From NCBI GenBank assembly GCA_946055165.1, contig CAMGFA010000002.1, positions 33,620 through 97,619 of the forward strand: a stretch of 64,000 bases of DNA, written 5' to 3'. The first letter of the stretch is position 1. Each line of letters starts with the position of its first letter. The notes beneath the pieces were generated by a model, which did no database searches, had not been told where the DNA came from, and saw nothing but the letters and a program-made list of their open reading frames with translations. The stretch comes from an uncultured Bacteroidales bacterium. GTDB taxonomy: Bacteria; Bacteroidota; Bacteroidia; Bacteroidales; UBA932. Both the position numbers and the translations under genes were made by a program. Shown in pieces: positions 27,940 through 37,029 of the stretch.

Positions 27940-28836
27940 ATGCTTGATTTTTTGGCCATTCATTGGAATGTTGATCCTGTGTTGTTTCATATAGGTCCGA
28001 TAAGCATCAGATGGTATTCGCTTCTTTTTGTTTCGGGCTTCATATACGGCTTTTACATTTTCCGCCATTTCTGCCGCCGCGAAGGGGTAAGCGAGGCTCT
28101 GTTGGACCCGCTTCTCTATACGATGCTCATCAGCGTGGTCGTGGGTGCCAGACTTGGCCATTGCATTTTCTATGACCCCCAGTACTATTTTGGCTCATGG
28201 CAAGGTTTCGCCGAGGTCTTCATGCCTTGGAAGGGTGGCCTTGCAAGTCATGGTGGCGCCATAGGAATTATCATCGGCATCACCCTCTACGCGAACAAAT
28301 ACGGCAAGAAGGCCGGCTTTGATTTCTGGTGGGTTGTTGACAGGCTGGTAATCATAGTCTGCTTTGCCGGTGCCTGCATAAGACTTGGCAATTTCTTCAA
28401 TTCCGAAATTTACGGCTATCATACAGAGCTTCCTTGGGGCGTTGTGTTTGAGAGAACGGGCGATCCGCTTCCAAAGCACCCGACAATGCTTTACGAGGCA
28501 ATCTGCTATGTGATTCTGGGTCTTGTGCTGCTTTTCCTCTACAATAAAAAACTCGACAGAATGTATTCGGGAGAATTCCTGGGAATCTTCCTCACTTTCT
28601 GTTTCGGTTGCAGAGGGCTTCTGGAATTTACAAAGGAACCGTCCGTTACACTTTTCCACATAGGTGATGTTGTAATCAATATGGGACATGTGCTCAGTAT
28701 TCCTTTTATAATAGCCGGTATAGTAATATGGATATGGTCGGTCAAGAAAGGCCGTCTGTCCAAAATCTACCCTCCGGAGCCTCCTCAGAAGAAGACTTCC
28801 GAGCCAACCCATTATGCCAAACCTCTCAACAAGTGA
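27940..28836 (+). CDS. lgt: Prolipoprotein diacylglyceryl transferase
   Basis: IRWYSLLFVSGFIYGFYIF; GARLGHCIFYDPQYY; GACIRLGNFFNSEIYG. Confidence 0.95.
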   Translation: MLDFLAIHWNVDPVLFHIGPISIRWYSLLFVSGFIYGFYIFRHFCRREGVSEALLDPLLYTMLISVVVGARLGHCIFYDPQYYFGSWQGFAEVFMPWKGGLASHGGAIGIIIGITLYANKYGKKAGFDFWWVVDRLVIIVCFAGACIRLGNFFNSEIYGYHTELPWGVVFERTGDPLPKHPTMLYEAICYVILGLVLLFLYNKKLDRMYSGEFLGIFLTFCFGCRGLLEFTKEPSVTLFHIGDVVINMGHVLSIPFIIAGIVIWIWSVKKGRLSKIYPPEPPQKKTSEPTHYAKPLNK

Positions 28837-28840
28837 GCCC

Positions 28841-28872
28841 TTGGTACAGAACAAGTTTTTTTCGTAAATTTG
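28841..28872 (+). promoter_or_regulatory. Bacteroidetes-type promoter for pgk
   Basis: TTG-N21-TAAATTTG ~45 bp before the ATG. Confidence 0.6.
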
Positions 28873-28915
28873 TGAGCTTATAAAAAGAAAATAACAACAA
28901 GACTTATAAATTATT

Positions 28916-30169
28916 ATGCAAAAGTTTATCGATTCTTACGATTTTACAGGCAAGAAAGCCATCGTCCGCGTTGACTTCAACGTTCCTCTCAATGAGAATT
29001 TCGAAATCACGGACGACACCCGCATCCGTGCAGCTCTCCCAACACTCAAGAAGGTGCTTGCAGGTGGCGGTGCCCTTATTATCATGTCTCACCTCGGACG
29101 TCCGAAGAAGGTTGACCCTAAGTTCTCCCTCAAGCACATCCTTGCTCATGTAAGCGAACTGCTCGGAGTTCCTGTTCAGTTTGCAGAGGACTGCCAGAAG
29201 GCTCAGGCCCAGGCTGCTGCCCTCAAGCCGGGTGAGGTTCTTCTTCTTGAAAACCTCCGCTACTACGCAGAGGAGGAAGGAAAGCCTCGCGGACTTGCAG
29301 AGGACGCCAGCGACGAAGAGAAGAAGGCTGCCAAGGCTGCTGTAAAAGCTTCCCAGAAGGAGTTCGTGAAGACTCTCGCATCGTACGCCGACTGCTATAT
29401 CAACGATGCTTTCGGAACTGCTCACCGCGCTCACGCTTCTACCGCCCTTATTGCAGACTATTTCCCTGAGGACAAGATGTTCGGATACCTTATGGAAGGC
29501 GAAATCAAAGCTATTGACAATGTCCTCAAGAATGCACAGCGTCCGTTCACTGCCATCATCGGCGGTTCAAAGGTAAGCTCCAAACTCGCAGTTCTGGAGA
29601 ATATGCTCGAGAAGGTGGACAATCTCATCATCGGCGGCGGTATGGGTTACACCTTCATCAAGGCACAGGGCGGCCATATCGGAAACTCTCTGCACGAGGA
29701 CGATCTCATGCCTCAGGCTCTTGAGATTCTCGCAAAGGCCAAGGAGAAGGGAGTGAAAGTATATCTTTCAGTCCAGACTCTTGTTGCCGATGCTTTCAGC
29801 CAGGATGCCAATACACAGGTTGTTCCGTCCACTGCCATTCCGGAAGGCTGGGAAGGTGTTGATGCCGGTCCGGATTCCCTTGCAATATGGAAGGATGTCA
29901 TCCTCAATTCCAAGACCATTCTCTGGAACGGCCCTGTAGGTGTGTTCGAGATTGAGAAATTTGCCCAGGGAACACTTCAGATTGCCAGGGATCTTGCCGA
30001 GGCTACCGAGAAGGGTGCCTATACTCTCGTAGGTGGCGGTGACTCCGTTGCAGCTGTTACCCAGATGGGATTCTCAAAGAAAGTCAGCTATGTAAGTACC
30101 GGTGGCGGTGCAATGCTCGAGGCTCTCGAAGGCAAACTCCTCCCTGGTATTGCAGCAATCGTAGAGTAA
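28916..30169 (+). CDS. pgk: Phosphoglycerate kinase
   Basis: [51 protein letters not shown]. Confidence 0.98.
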   Translation: MQKFIDSYDFTGKKAIVRVDFNVPLNENFEITDDTRIRAALPTLKKVLAGGGALIIMSHLGRPKKVDPKFSLKHILAHVSELLGVPVQFAEDCQKAQAQAAALKPGEVLLLENLRYYAEEEGKPRGLAEDASDEEKKAAKAAVKASQKEFVKTLASYADCYINDAFGTAHRAHASTALIADYFPEDKMFGYLMEGEIKAIDNVLKNAQRPFTAIIGGSKVSSKLAVLENMLEKVDNLIIGGGMGYTFIKAQGGHIGNSLHEDDLMPQALEILAKAKEKGVKVYLSVQTLVADAFSQDANTQVVPSTAIPEGWEGVDAGPDSLAIWKDVILNSKTILWNGPVGVFEIEKFAQGTLQIARDLAEATEKGAYTLVGGGDSVAAVTQMGFSKKVSYVSTGGGAMLEALEGKLLPGIAAIVE

Positions 30170-30189
30170 GTCACTATTTATGATTATAT

Positions 30190-30220
30190 GGTGGCTTCGA
30201 AAGAGGCCACCTATTTTTTT
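30190..30220 (+). terminator. pgk terminator
   Basis: GGTGGC-N10-GCCACC-TATTTTTTT. Confidence 0.75.
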
Positions 30221-30226
30221 GTAGAT

Positions 30227-30904
30227 ATGAGAAAGTTTATTGTTTCTGTTTTTGCTTTGCTCGGCTCGCTTTGCTTTGCAAGCGCCCAGGATTATATAAA
30301 TAAAACCGATGGAAGCAAGATAAAAGCTAAAGTTGAGGAAATTACTCCGGAGCAAATCAAGTATCGTCTTTATGACGAGCCCAACGGCCCTCTTTATGTC
30401 ATGAACAGGAGTGATGTGCTCCTTATTGCATTCGAGAGCGGCAGGAGCGAGCTTTTCCAGCCCCTTGGGCAGCCTGAAGAGGTGGTGCGTCAGAATGAGG
30501 CTCTCAGCCTGCCTGATCCGGAAGTCCGGATTCCTGTGGAGGCAGTATGTAACTTGTCGTACAGCAAGCTTAAAAAGATGTACGACCCCGATGACTATGT
30601 TTCAAGCCCGGAAGACAGGCGCAGTCCATTCATTTCCGGCTTGTGCTCATTTTTTATCCCCGGATTGGGCGAGGCCATCGGTGGCGAGTTCTGGCTGGGT
30701 TTGAGGCATTTCTTTGCCATTCCGACAAGTCTGTTTGTCGGCGGGATGGCCTCTGCACTCATAGGAAATCCGGTTTTTATCATAGTCGGCTCAATAGTGG
30801 CAATCTGCACTTACGTGGACAGCATTTGGGATGCAGTGGACATCGCAAAACTCAAGAACATGTATGAGCAGGATATGAGGGAAGGAGTGTTGCCCTTGAA
30901 ATAG
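30227..30904 (+). CDS. Hypothetical secreted/membrane protein
   Basis: Signal peptide MRKFIVSVFALLGSLCFASAQ; two hydrophobic C-terminal segments; 30188 start overlaps the pgk terminator. Confidence 0.6.
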   Translation: MRKFIVSVFALLGSLCFASAQDYINKTDGSKIKAKVEEITPEQIKYRLYDEPNGPLYVMNRSDVLLIAFESGRSELFQPLGQPEEVVRQNEALSLPDPEVRIPVEAVCNLSYSKLKKMYDPDDYVSSPEDRRSPFISGLCSFFIPGLGEAIGGEFWLGLRHFFAIPTSLFVGGMASALIGNPVFIIVGSIVAICTYVDSIWDAVDIAKLKNMYEQDMREGVLPLK

Positions 30905-30958
30905 TCAACACTCGGAAACTTTCATTATATTTGCGGCAGGAGAACAAAAATATTTTGT

Positions 30959-31771
30959 ATGAAGAAAGCAATTTTACTGGCAGTATTGCCATTGTCGATT
31001 TGCGTAGCTTGCAACGGCAAAAACGAAGACAAGAAACTGGAAGAGTTCAACGCAAAGATTGAAAGTATAGTTGGGAATTACCAGAATCAGGTAGATTCCT
31101 TGCAGAGGATTGTAGGTCTGAGCGGCGATGCTCTCAATCTTGCTCATCAGCAGATTTATGAACAGGTAATCGGCGAATATAAGGCATATTGCCTCGAAAC
31201 CATAAAACAAAACAGGAACAACAAAGTTGCAGTTGCCGCTTTGAAAGAGGTTTATTCCGATCTTGAAAACGATGAACTCAAGGAGGTGATTGCCAGCCTC
31301 GGTCCAAAGGCCAAGAACGATCCCGACGTCCAGCGCATTGCATCGGCCATTGCCGCACTCGACAACACTGCAGAAGGCAAGATGTTCACCGATTTTGAAA
31401 TCGACGGAGTGAAGTTCTCCGATTTCATCGGCCGGGGCAAATATGTTCTTGTGGATTTCTGGGCAAGCTGGTGCGGCCCATGCAAGAGGGAGATTCCAAA
31501 TATTGCCAAAGTGTATGAAACCTATGCCGGTGACGATTTCGACGTGTTGAGCGTGGCTGTGTGGGACAAACCGGAAGATACTCGCAAAGCAGCTCAGGAG
31601 CACGGGGTGGTGTGGAATCAGATTATCAACGCACAGAGAATCCCTACCGACATTTACGGCATTCAAGGTATTCCTCAGATTATGCTCTTCGGCCCCGACG
31701 GCACCATCCTCAAGCGCGACTTGCGTGGCGCAGGCATAGAGGAGGCTGTGAAGCAGGCTCTTGGAAGATAA
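30959..31771 (+). CDS. Thioredoxin-fold (TlpA-like) lipoprotein
   Basis: Lipobox PLSICVAC; VLVDFWASWCGPCKREIPNI active site; IPQIMLFGPDG cis-Pro. Confidence 0.88.
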   Translation: MKKAILLAVLPLSICVACNGKNEDKKLEEFNAKIESIVGNYQNQVDSLQRIVGLSGDALNLAHQQIYEQVIGEYKAYCLETIKQNRNNKVAVAALKEVYSDLENDELKEVIASLGPKAKNDPDVQRIASAIAALDNTAEGKMFTDFEIDGVKFSDFIGRGKYVLVDFWASWCGPCKREIPNIAKVYETYAGDDFDVLSVAVWDKPEDTRKAAQEHGVVWNQIINAQRIPTDIYGIQGIPQIMLFGPDGTILKRDLRGAGIEEAVKQALGR

Positions 31772-31792
31772 TCTATCGCCTCGAATAACAAG

Positions 31793-31825
31793 CAAGACCG
31801 ACCTGTGTCAAGGCCGGTCTTTTTT
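31793..31825 (+). terminator. Terminator downstream of TlpA-like gene
   Basis: AAGACCGACCT-GTGTCA-AGGCCGGTCTTTTTT. Confidence 0.8.
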
Positions 31826-31947
31826 AGTTCACCATTTGCCGCCTTCCTCCTCCGCGGGCCGGGCCTTATAGATAATAAAATAGCATTTTGCAGTTTTCAT
31901 AGCCAATCTCGGATATAATCTGTATCTTTGTCTGAACAAGCATCAAC

Positions 31948-33279
31948 ATGCAATTGATAATGAATAGAATTAATAGACTCTTGGCAGCACTTTGCTGTAT
32001 TTTCCTGCTTTTCGCTGTTTCTTGTGAGAAGGCCCCGGACAAGGTGCCGGATACCCCCATTGAGCAGCCGGACGACAACAACAATGGTTCCGAAGACCCG
32101 ACTCCAAATCCCGAGCCGGAGCCCGAGCCTGAACCCGAGCCCGAGCCAAATCCCGAGCCAAATCCAGAGCCCGAACCTGAACCTGAACCGGAGCCGGAAC
32201 CCGAACCGAAGCCGGAATTGAAGATAGAGATAATAGATCCCGGGCAAAAACCAGACGGCAATCAGACTTATACTCCACAACATCCGGAGCTGCTGCACGA
32301 GGTGGAATATGATGAATTTTTCAATCCTGTACAGGACTGGCTCGATGAGTATGAAAACATTGACTATGTTTGCTCTCAGGGAAACGGCACAGCGTGGCCT
32401 ATGATTCTTGAAAACGGGCACATCCGTTTCTATCAGGGCAGCAATTCCAACAAGGGAGGCTCCTATATCCGCATCCGGTCCCATAATGGCGCCAGACTGC
32501 TCGGTGTAACGATTGGATCGGCAAGTAAAACAATCCTTGCCCATTCCTTCAACGGCAAGGCTGCCAAATCGGAGAATGTTGAACTGGAGGCCGGGAACCG
32601 CTACAGAATTGAAGCTCCCGAAAATTGTGACGAAATCTGCATCTACTGCATGGCTACAGACCAGAGCCGCAGGTGGGAGATGGATTATGTCAAGGTTGAA
32701 TATCAGGGCGGCTTCATAGAATCGGATTTTCATCAGCCGTCTAAGGAATATGGTCCCCTTGTTCGCACAACTTTCCCTTTCAGGGAAGATTTTGAAGAAG
32801 GCTTCCCTACTACAGACAAGCCAAGCTACTATAAATACGGCATCACGGCTGGTCGTGACAATCTGCAGTGGAGTACCTGGTATGGTTCTTTCTCCTGGCA
32901 GAACCCGATTGATGGCAATCAGTCCGCACAGTTGAGAATATATCAGGAAGAGGAAGACTATGAGAAAGAACAGTTTGGCCATTTGAAGATGGAGTTTTTC
33001 CTTGAAAATCTCTCAAAAGTGAGCTTCCAGTATTATATGTCCGAATTCTGGATCAAGGCCAGCATCTCATACTGTGAGTTTGGCGATACCCAATGGTCCA
33101 ATCCTCAGCAGATTGCCTTGAGCAACTATTCCGACAGACAAACGGTTCAGAACTATACTTATATCCTTGACGATGGGCTCAGGCACAACGCCAAAATCAA
33201 AATCGAGCTCGACCCGGCAAGCGGCTTCCCGAGCTCGTCCCATTACGATTTCATTTGCGACAACTTCCTGTTCGAGTGA
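31948..33279 (+). CDS. Lipoprotein with Pro-Glu repeat stalk and two beta-sandwich-like regions
   Basis: Lipobox LLFAVSCEK; (PE)n stretch; C-terminal FREDFEEGFP...FICDNFLFE pattern. Confidence 0.7.
   Translation: MQLIMNRINRLLAALCCIFLLFAVSCEKAPDKVPDTPIEQPDDNNNGSEDPTPNPEPEPEPEPEPEPNPEPNPEPEPEPEPEPEPEPKPELKIEIIDPGQKPDGNQTYTPQHPELLHEVEYDEFFNPVQDWLDEYENIDYVCSQGNGTAWPMILENGHIRFYQGSNSNKGGSYIRIRSHNGARLLGVTIGSASKTILAHSFNGKAAKSENVELEAGNRYRIEAPENCDEICIYCMATDQSRRWEMDYVKVEYQGGFIESDFHQPSKEYGPLVRTTFPFREDFEEGFPTTDKPSYYKYGITAGRDNLQWSTWYGSFSWQNPIDGNQSAQLRIYQEEEDYEKEQFGHLKMEFFLENLSKVSFQYYMSEFWIKASISYCEFGDTQWSNPQQIALSNYSDRQTVQNYTYILDDGLRHNAKIKIELDPASGFPSSSHYDFICDNFLFE
32104..32217 (+). repeat. Degenerate CCNGAR hexanucleotide repeat encoding (P-E/N/K)n
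   Basis: Protein TPNPEPEPEPEPEPEPNPEPNPEPEPEPEPEPEPEPKPEL. Confidence 0.9.
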
Positions 33280-33332
33280 TTGCTTAATCGCTGTTTAGGA
33301 AATGTTTATATTTGTGGAAATGTATTAAGGTT

Positions 33333-34598
33333 ATGGCTACTGCAAAGTCTCTTAAGAATATCGTTTTCGACCAGATCCGCCAGGGAAAGATGGTGGAGGC
33401 TTTTCACAAACTCAAGCCGCAGCTTGAGCAGAGTGAACAGGCCCGGGAACTCTTCCTGATGCTCTTGCGCTGCAAAAACAACATTTTTCTCCTTGTTCCG
33501 CTTGCGGACGAACTGCGGGATGGCTCCGGGCAAGGCAATCCATGGATGGACTATGCCTATGCCCGTTATCTTGATTGTGTGCATCCGGCATCCTGTTTAA
33601 TAGCAAAGGAGAATTACGAGAGGGCACTGGCGGCGGGAATCTCCGATGCCCGTCTTTATCTGGCATACTACTACCGGGATGGGGATCTCGGGAAGGTGGA
33701 TTTTGAAAAATACTACATTGAAGTCCAGAAAGCCATAGACGAGAACAGCCATGCCGCAATGCAACAGCGCCTGAGACAGTACATTTTCGGGGCCGATTAC
33801 TGCGAAAGGGACATTGAAAAGGCACTCGGCCTTCTCTATAACTTTATTTCAATGGCATCTTTCGGCGATTCCGTGCTGGATCCCTGCTATTACTATCTTA
33901 TGGGCAATGCTTTTCAGGAGCAGGATAAAGATGCCGATGCGGCCGAATGGTACCGCAAGGCCTTCGAGACGGGCTACCTGCCGGCCTGTCTGGATTGGGC
34001 AGTGTCGTCCTATTGCGAGGAAGGTCATATTGCCGATCCGGACAAGTTTATAGAGATTGTCAATCAGGGGATGGACGTTGCCAGCGGCAGTGCTTTTCTT
34101 TATTCTTCCATTTTTTATGAGGAAAACATGCTCCGTAGAATGGACAAGAGTATGCAGGAAAAGTTCAGGGAGTGTGTCAAATCCGAGTTGTCTCTTGCCG
34201 TTTACCTGGGAGAAAGTCTGGGAGCATATTTTCTTGGCAACAATTACTATTACGGGCTCATGGGTTTCCGGAGAAACAAGACAAAGGCATGGAAGTGGTT
34301 CGAAACAGGCGCCACCTACCGCGATGCCGGCTGCTATGCGATGATGGCTCAGATGGTCAAAGATGGAAAGTGCCCGAAAGAGTTTGAGGGACATCTTGAA
34401 CATCTGCAACTTTGTTCTTTGCGCTGCGGAAACGGTGAAATGCTTGCTCCTGTGGTGGATGCATATTTCAGAGGAGAACTTGAAAATTTTGCCGAAGAGA
34501 TAGAAAACAACTACATTCCCCTGCTCGATGAAATGTACCCCGATGATGAGGAGGATGAAGGCCCCGATGACGATGGCCGTTTCGATGCCTGGTCCTGA
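33333..34598 (+). CDS. Sel1/TPR-like repeat protein
   Basis: Helical repeats (YYLMGNAFQEQDKDADAAEWYRKAFETGYLPACLDWA; YFLGNNYYYGLMGFRRNKTKAWKWFETGA); acidic C-terminus. Confidence 0.65.
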   Translation: MATAKSLKNIVFDQIRQGKMVEAFHKLKPQLEQSEQARELFLMLLRCKNNIFLLVPLADELRDGSGQGNPWMDYAYARYLDCVHPASCLIAKENYERALAAGISDARLYLAYYYRDGDLGKVDFEKYYIEVQKAIDENSHAAMQQRLRQYIFGADYCERDIEKALGLLYNFISMASFGDSVLDPCYYYLMGNAFQEQDKDADAAEWYRKAFETGYLPACLDWAVSSYCEEGHIADPDKFIEIVNQGMDVASGSAFLYSSIFYEENMLRRMDKSMQEKFRECVKSELSLAVYLGESLGAYFLGNNYYYGLMGFRRNKTKAWKWFETGATYRDAGCYAMMAQMVKDGKCPKEFEGHLEHLQLCSLRCGNGEMLAPVVDAYFRGELENFAEEIENNYIPLLDEMYPDDEEDEGPDDDGRFDAWS

Positions 34599-34649
34599 AT
34601 TTTGGCATAATTTTTGACAAAAACGGTCCAGTTTATAGATAGATAAAAA

Positions 34650-35999
34650 ATGACCGGATTAGTTAGTTGTTTATTCCTTCTGGCACAGACTTTTATCAGT
34701 CTCGACCAGGCTTTGGAAATAGCTTTGAGTGAAAACGTCGCCGTAAAAATTGCCGATAAGGAAATTGAAAGAAGCGAGTATGCAAAAAAGGGCACTTATG
34801 CGGCCCTTTTCCCACAGATAGACGCTTCGGGCGGATTCCAGAGGACAATCGAAAAACAGGTGATGTACATGGATTTCGATATGTCTTCCATAATGCCGGG
34901 CGGAGGAGCTCCAGGAGGCGAGGGCGAATCGTCCGAAAACAAGAACAATGGAATGGAAGTAGGCCGATGGAATTCCTTCTCGGCCGGAGTATCGGCCTCG
35001 ATGCCGCTGGTGAATGCCCAGCTCTGGGAAAGCCTGAAAATCAGCGGACAGGACGTGGAACTGGCGGTGGAAAAGGCCCGCAGCAGCCGTCTGGAAATGG
35101 TCTCCCAGGTCAAGAACGCCTATTATTCGGTGCTTTTGGCAAAGGAGGCCGCAAAAGTTTATAAGGAGGTGTATGACAATGCCCTCCTCAACTACGAAAC
35201 CACCCAGATGAGGCACGAGGCGCAGAAGGCATCGGACCTGGAGCTGGCAAGAGCGGCAACTTCGCTGGCCAACGCAATTCCGAACATGTACGATTCCCAG
35301 AATGCCATTTCCTTGTCGCTGTGGCAGTTGAAAGCCGTTATGGGAATCAGTCTCGACGAAGATATCGACGTTGTGGGCCAGATTTACGACTATGCGCAGG
35401 ACATGTCCGTGCTTTACAGCGACGATGAACTCAGCCTCGAAAACAACTCCACCCTCAAGCAGCTGGCCATCCAGGCGGAGCAGCTGGCATCGGGCATCAA
35501 GGCCCAGCAGTACGCCTATCTGCCGTCCTTGGGCGTGGCTTTCGTATATAATTACAGCGCAATGGCCAACGACTTTGTGTTCAGCGAATACAAATGGACC
35601 CCTTACTCTTATGTGGGACTGAGCCTCAGTATTCCGATTTTCTCCGGAGGAAAACGTCTCAACAATGTGCGCAGCGCCAAAATCCAGGCCAGTGAGCTGG
35701 AACTTCAGAGGCAGAACACGGAGCGCCAGCTGAGCATTGCCATAAGGCAGAACCTCAACACTATGGAGACGTCCATCAATTCCTTCCAGGCTGCCGACAA
35801 GGCGCTGGAGGCCGCCCAGAAAGCCTATGATATCACTGCCGAGGCCTACGCAGTGGGCAGCAGCACAATGACCGATGTGAACGATGCCCAGCTTGCCCTT
35901 GTCCAGGCCAAGATGAGCGCAGTACAGTCCATCTACTCCTATCTCAGCGCAAAGACAAGTCTGGAGCAGACTCTGGGCAATGATTTTCTCAGTGAATAA
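34650..35999 (+). CDS. TolC family outer-membrane efflux protein
   Basis: ISLDQALEIALSENVAVKIADKEIERS; repeated coiled-coil; second half mirrors first. Confidence 0.9.
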   Translation: MTGLVSCLFLLAQTFISLDQALEIALSENVAVKIADKEIERSEYAKKGTYAALFPQIDASGGFQRTIEKQVMYMDFDMSSIMPGGGAPGGEGESSENKNNGMEVGRWNSFSAGVSASMPLVNAQLWESLKISGQDVELAVEKARSSRLEMVSQVKNAYYSVLLAKEAAKVYKEVYDNALLNYETTQMRHEAQKASDLELARAATSLANAIPNMYDSQNAISLSLWQLKAVMGISLDEDIDVVGQIYDYAQDMSVLYSDDELSLENNSTLKQLAIQAEQLASGIKAQQYAYLPSLGVAFVYNYSAMANDFVFSEYKWTPYSYVGLSLSIPIFSGGKRLNNVRSAKIQASELELQRQNTERQLSIAIRQNLNTMETSINSFQAADKALEAAQKAYDITAEAYAVGSSTMTDVNDAQLALVQAKMSAVQSIYSYLSAKTSLEQTLGNDFLSE

Positions 36000-36012
36000 A
36001 GAATATTAGAAG

Positions 36013-37029
36013 ATGAATACAAAACTATTTACCCTTGCCGCACTTGTTCTGTGTCTGAGCTCCTGCGGCTCCAAAAAGGCCCCACAGCAGGCCGTGGAAG
36101 CCAAACTTCCGGCAGTGAAGATTGTTGAAGCCGTTTCGGAAGAAGTGGATGTGAATCAGAGTTATTCAGTTACTCTGCAAGCTTTTGCAGTGAACAACAT
36201 AGCCCCGCAGGCAGGCAACAGAATAAAAAGCATAAAGGCGGAAGTGGGTGATTTTGTGAGCAAGGGGCAGGTACTGGCCGAAATGGACCGCCTTCAGCTC
36301 GACCAGGCAGAACTCCAGCTCGCCAATCTCAAGAGCGAGCTCGAGCGCACTACCAGTCTTTACAAAAAAGGCGGTGTGTCCCAGTCCGATTACGAAGCTA
36401 TGGAACTGCAGTACAAGGTGAGCCAGACCCAGTACGAGAATCTGCTTACCAATACCATACTCAAAAGCCCGCTCAACGGAGTGGTGAGTGCGCGCAATTA
36501 CGACGAAGGCGACATGTACACAATGTCGTCCCCTCTGTATGTAGTTCAGCAGATCAACCCTATGAAGGTGCTGGTGAACATCTCCGAAAAGGACTACAGC
36601 CAGCTCAAGACCGGTCTCAAGGTGGAAATCTTCCCTGACGCCCTCAAGGGGAAGGTCTTCGAAGGAAGAATATCCAGAATCTATCCGACAATAGACCCTG
36701 TAACACATACTGTTGCAGCAGAAATAGAAATTCCCAATCCAAACAGCGAACTCCGTCCTGGAATGTACTCCACGGCAAATGTGATTTTCAACCACAGGAC
36801 CAGCATTCTCGTTCCCGATTCGGCCGTACTCAAACAGCAGGGTAGCGGCGTGAGAACGGTTTACGTCCTCAATTCCGACAACAGCGTGAGCTCGCGCGTA
36901 GTGGAGCTTGGACGCCATCTCGGCGACAAATATGAGATTCTTTCCGGCCTTAAGGACGGTGAGAAAGTTGTAATCAGTGGCCAGGGTGCCTTGCGCAATG
37001 GCTGCAAAGTAGAAGTGTTGAAGAAATGA
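36013..37029 (+). CDS. Efflux RND transporter periplasmic adaptor subunit
   Basis: Lipobox LCLSSCG; lipoyl/HlyD motifs (VGDFVSKGQVLAEMDRLQLDQAELQLANLKSELERTTSLYKKGGVSQSDYE). Confidence 0.92.
   Translation: MNTKLFTLAALVLCLSSCGSKKAPQQAVEAKLPAVKIVEAVSEEVDVNQSYSVTLQAFAVNNIAPQAGNRIKSIKAEVGDFVSKGQVLAEMDRLQLDQAELQLANLKSELERTTSLYKKGGVSQSDYEAMELQYKVSQTQYENLLTNTILKSPLNGVVSARNYDEGDMYTMSSPLYVVQQINPMKVLVNISEKDYSQLKTGLKVEIFPDALKGKVFEGRISRIYPTIDPVTHTVAAEIEIPNPNSELRPGMYSTANVIFNHRTSILVPDSAVLKQQGSGVRTVYVLNSDNSVSSRVVELGRHLGDKYEILSGLKDGEKVVISGQGALRNGCKVEVLKK

Noticed and set aside
31866-32261. Gly-Ser repeat ORF (GSGSGSGSG...)
   Set aside because: Reverse reading of the Pro-Glu repeat in the plus-strand lipoprotein.
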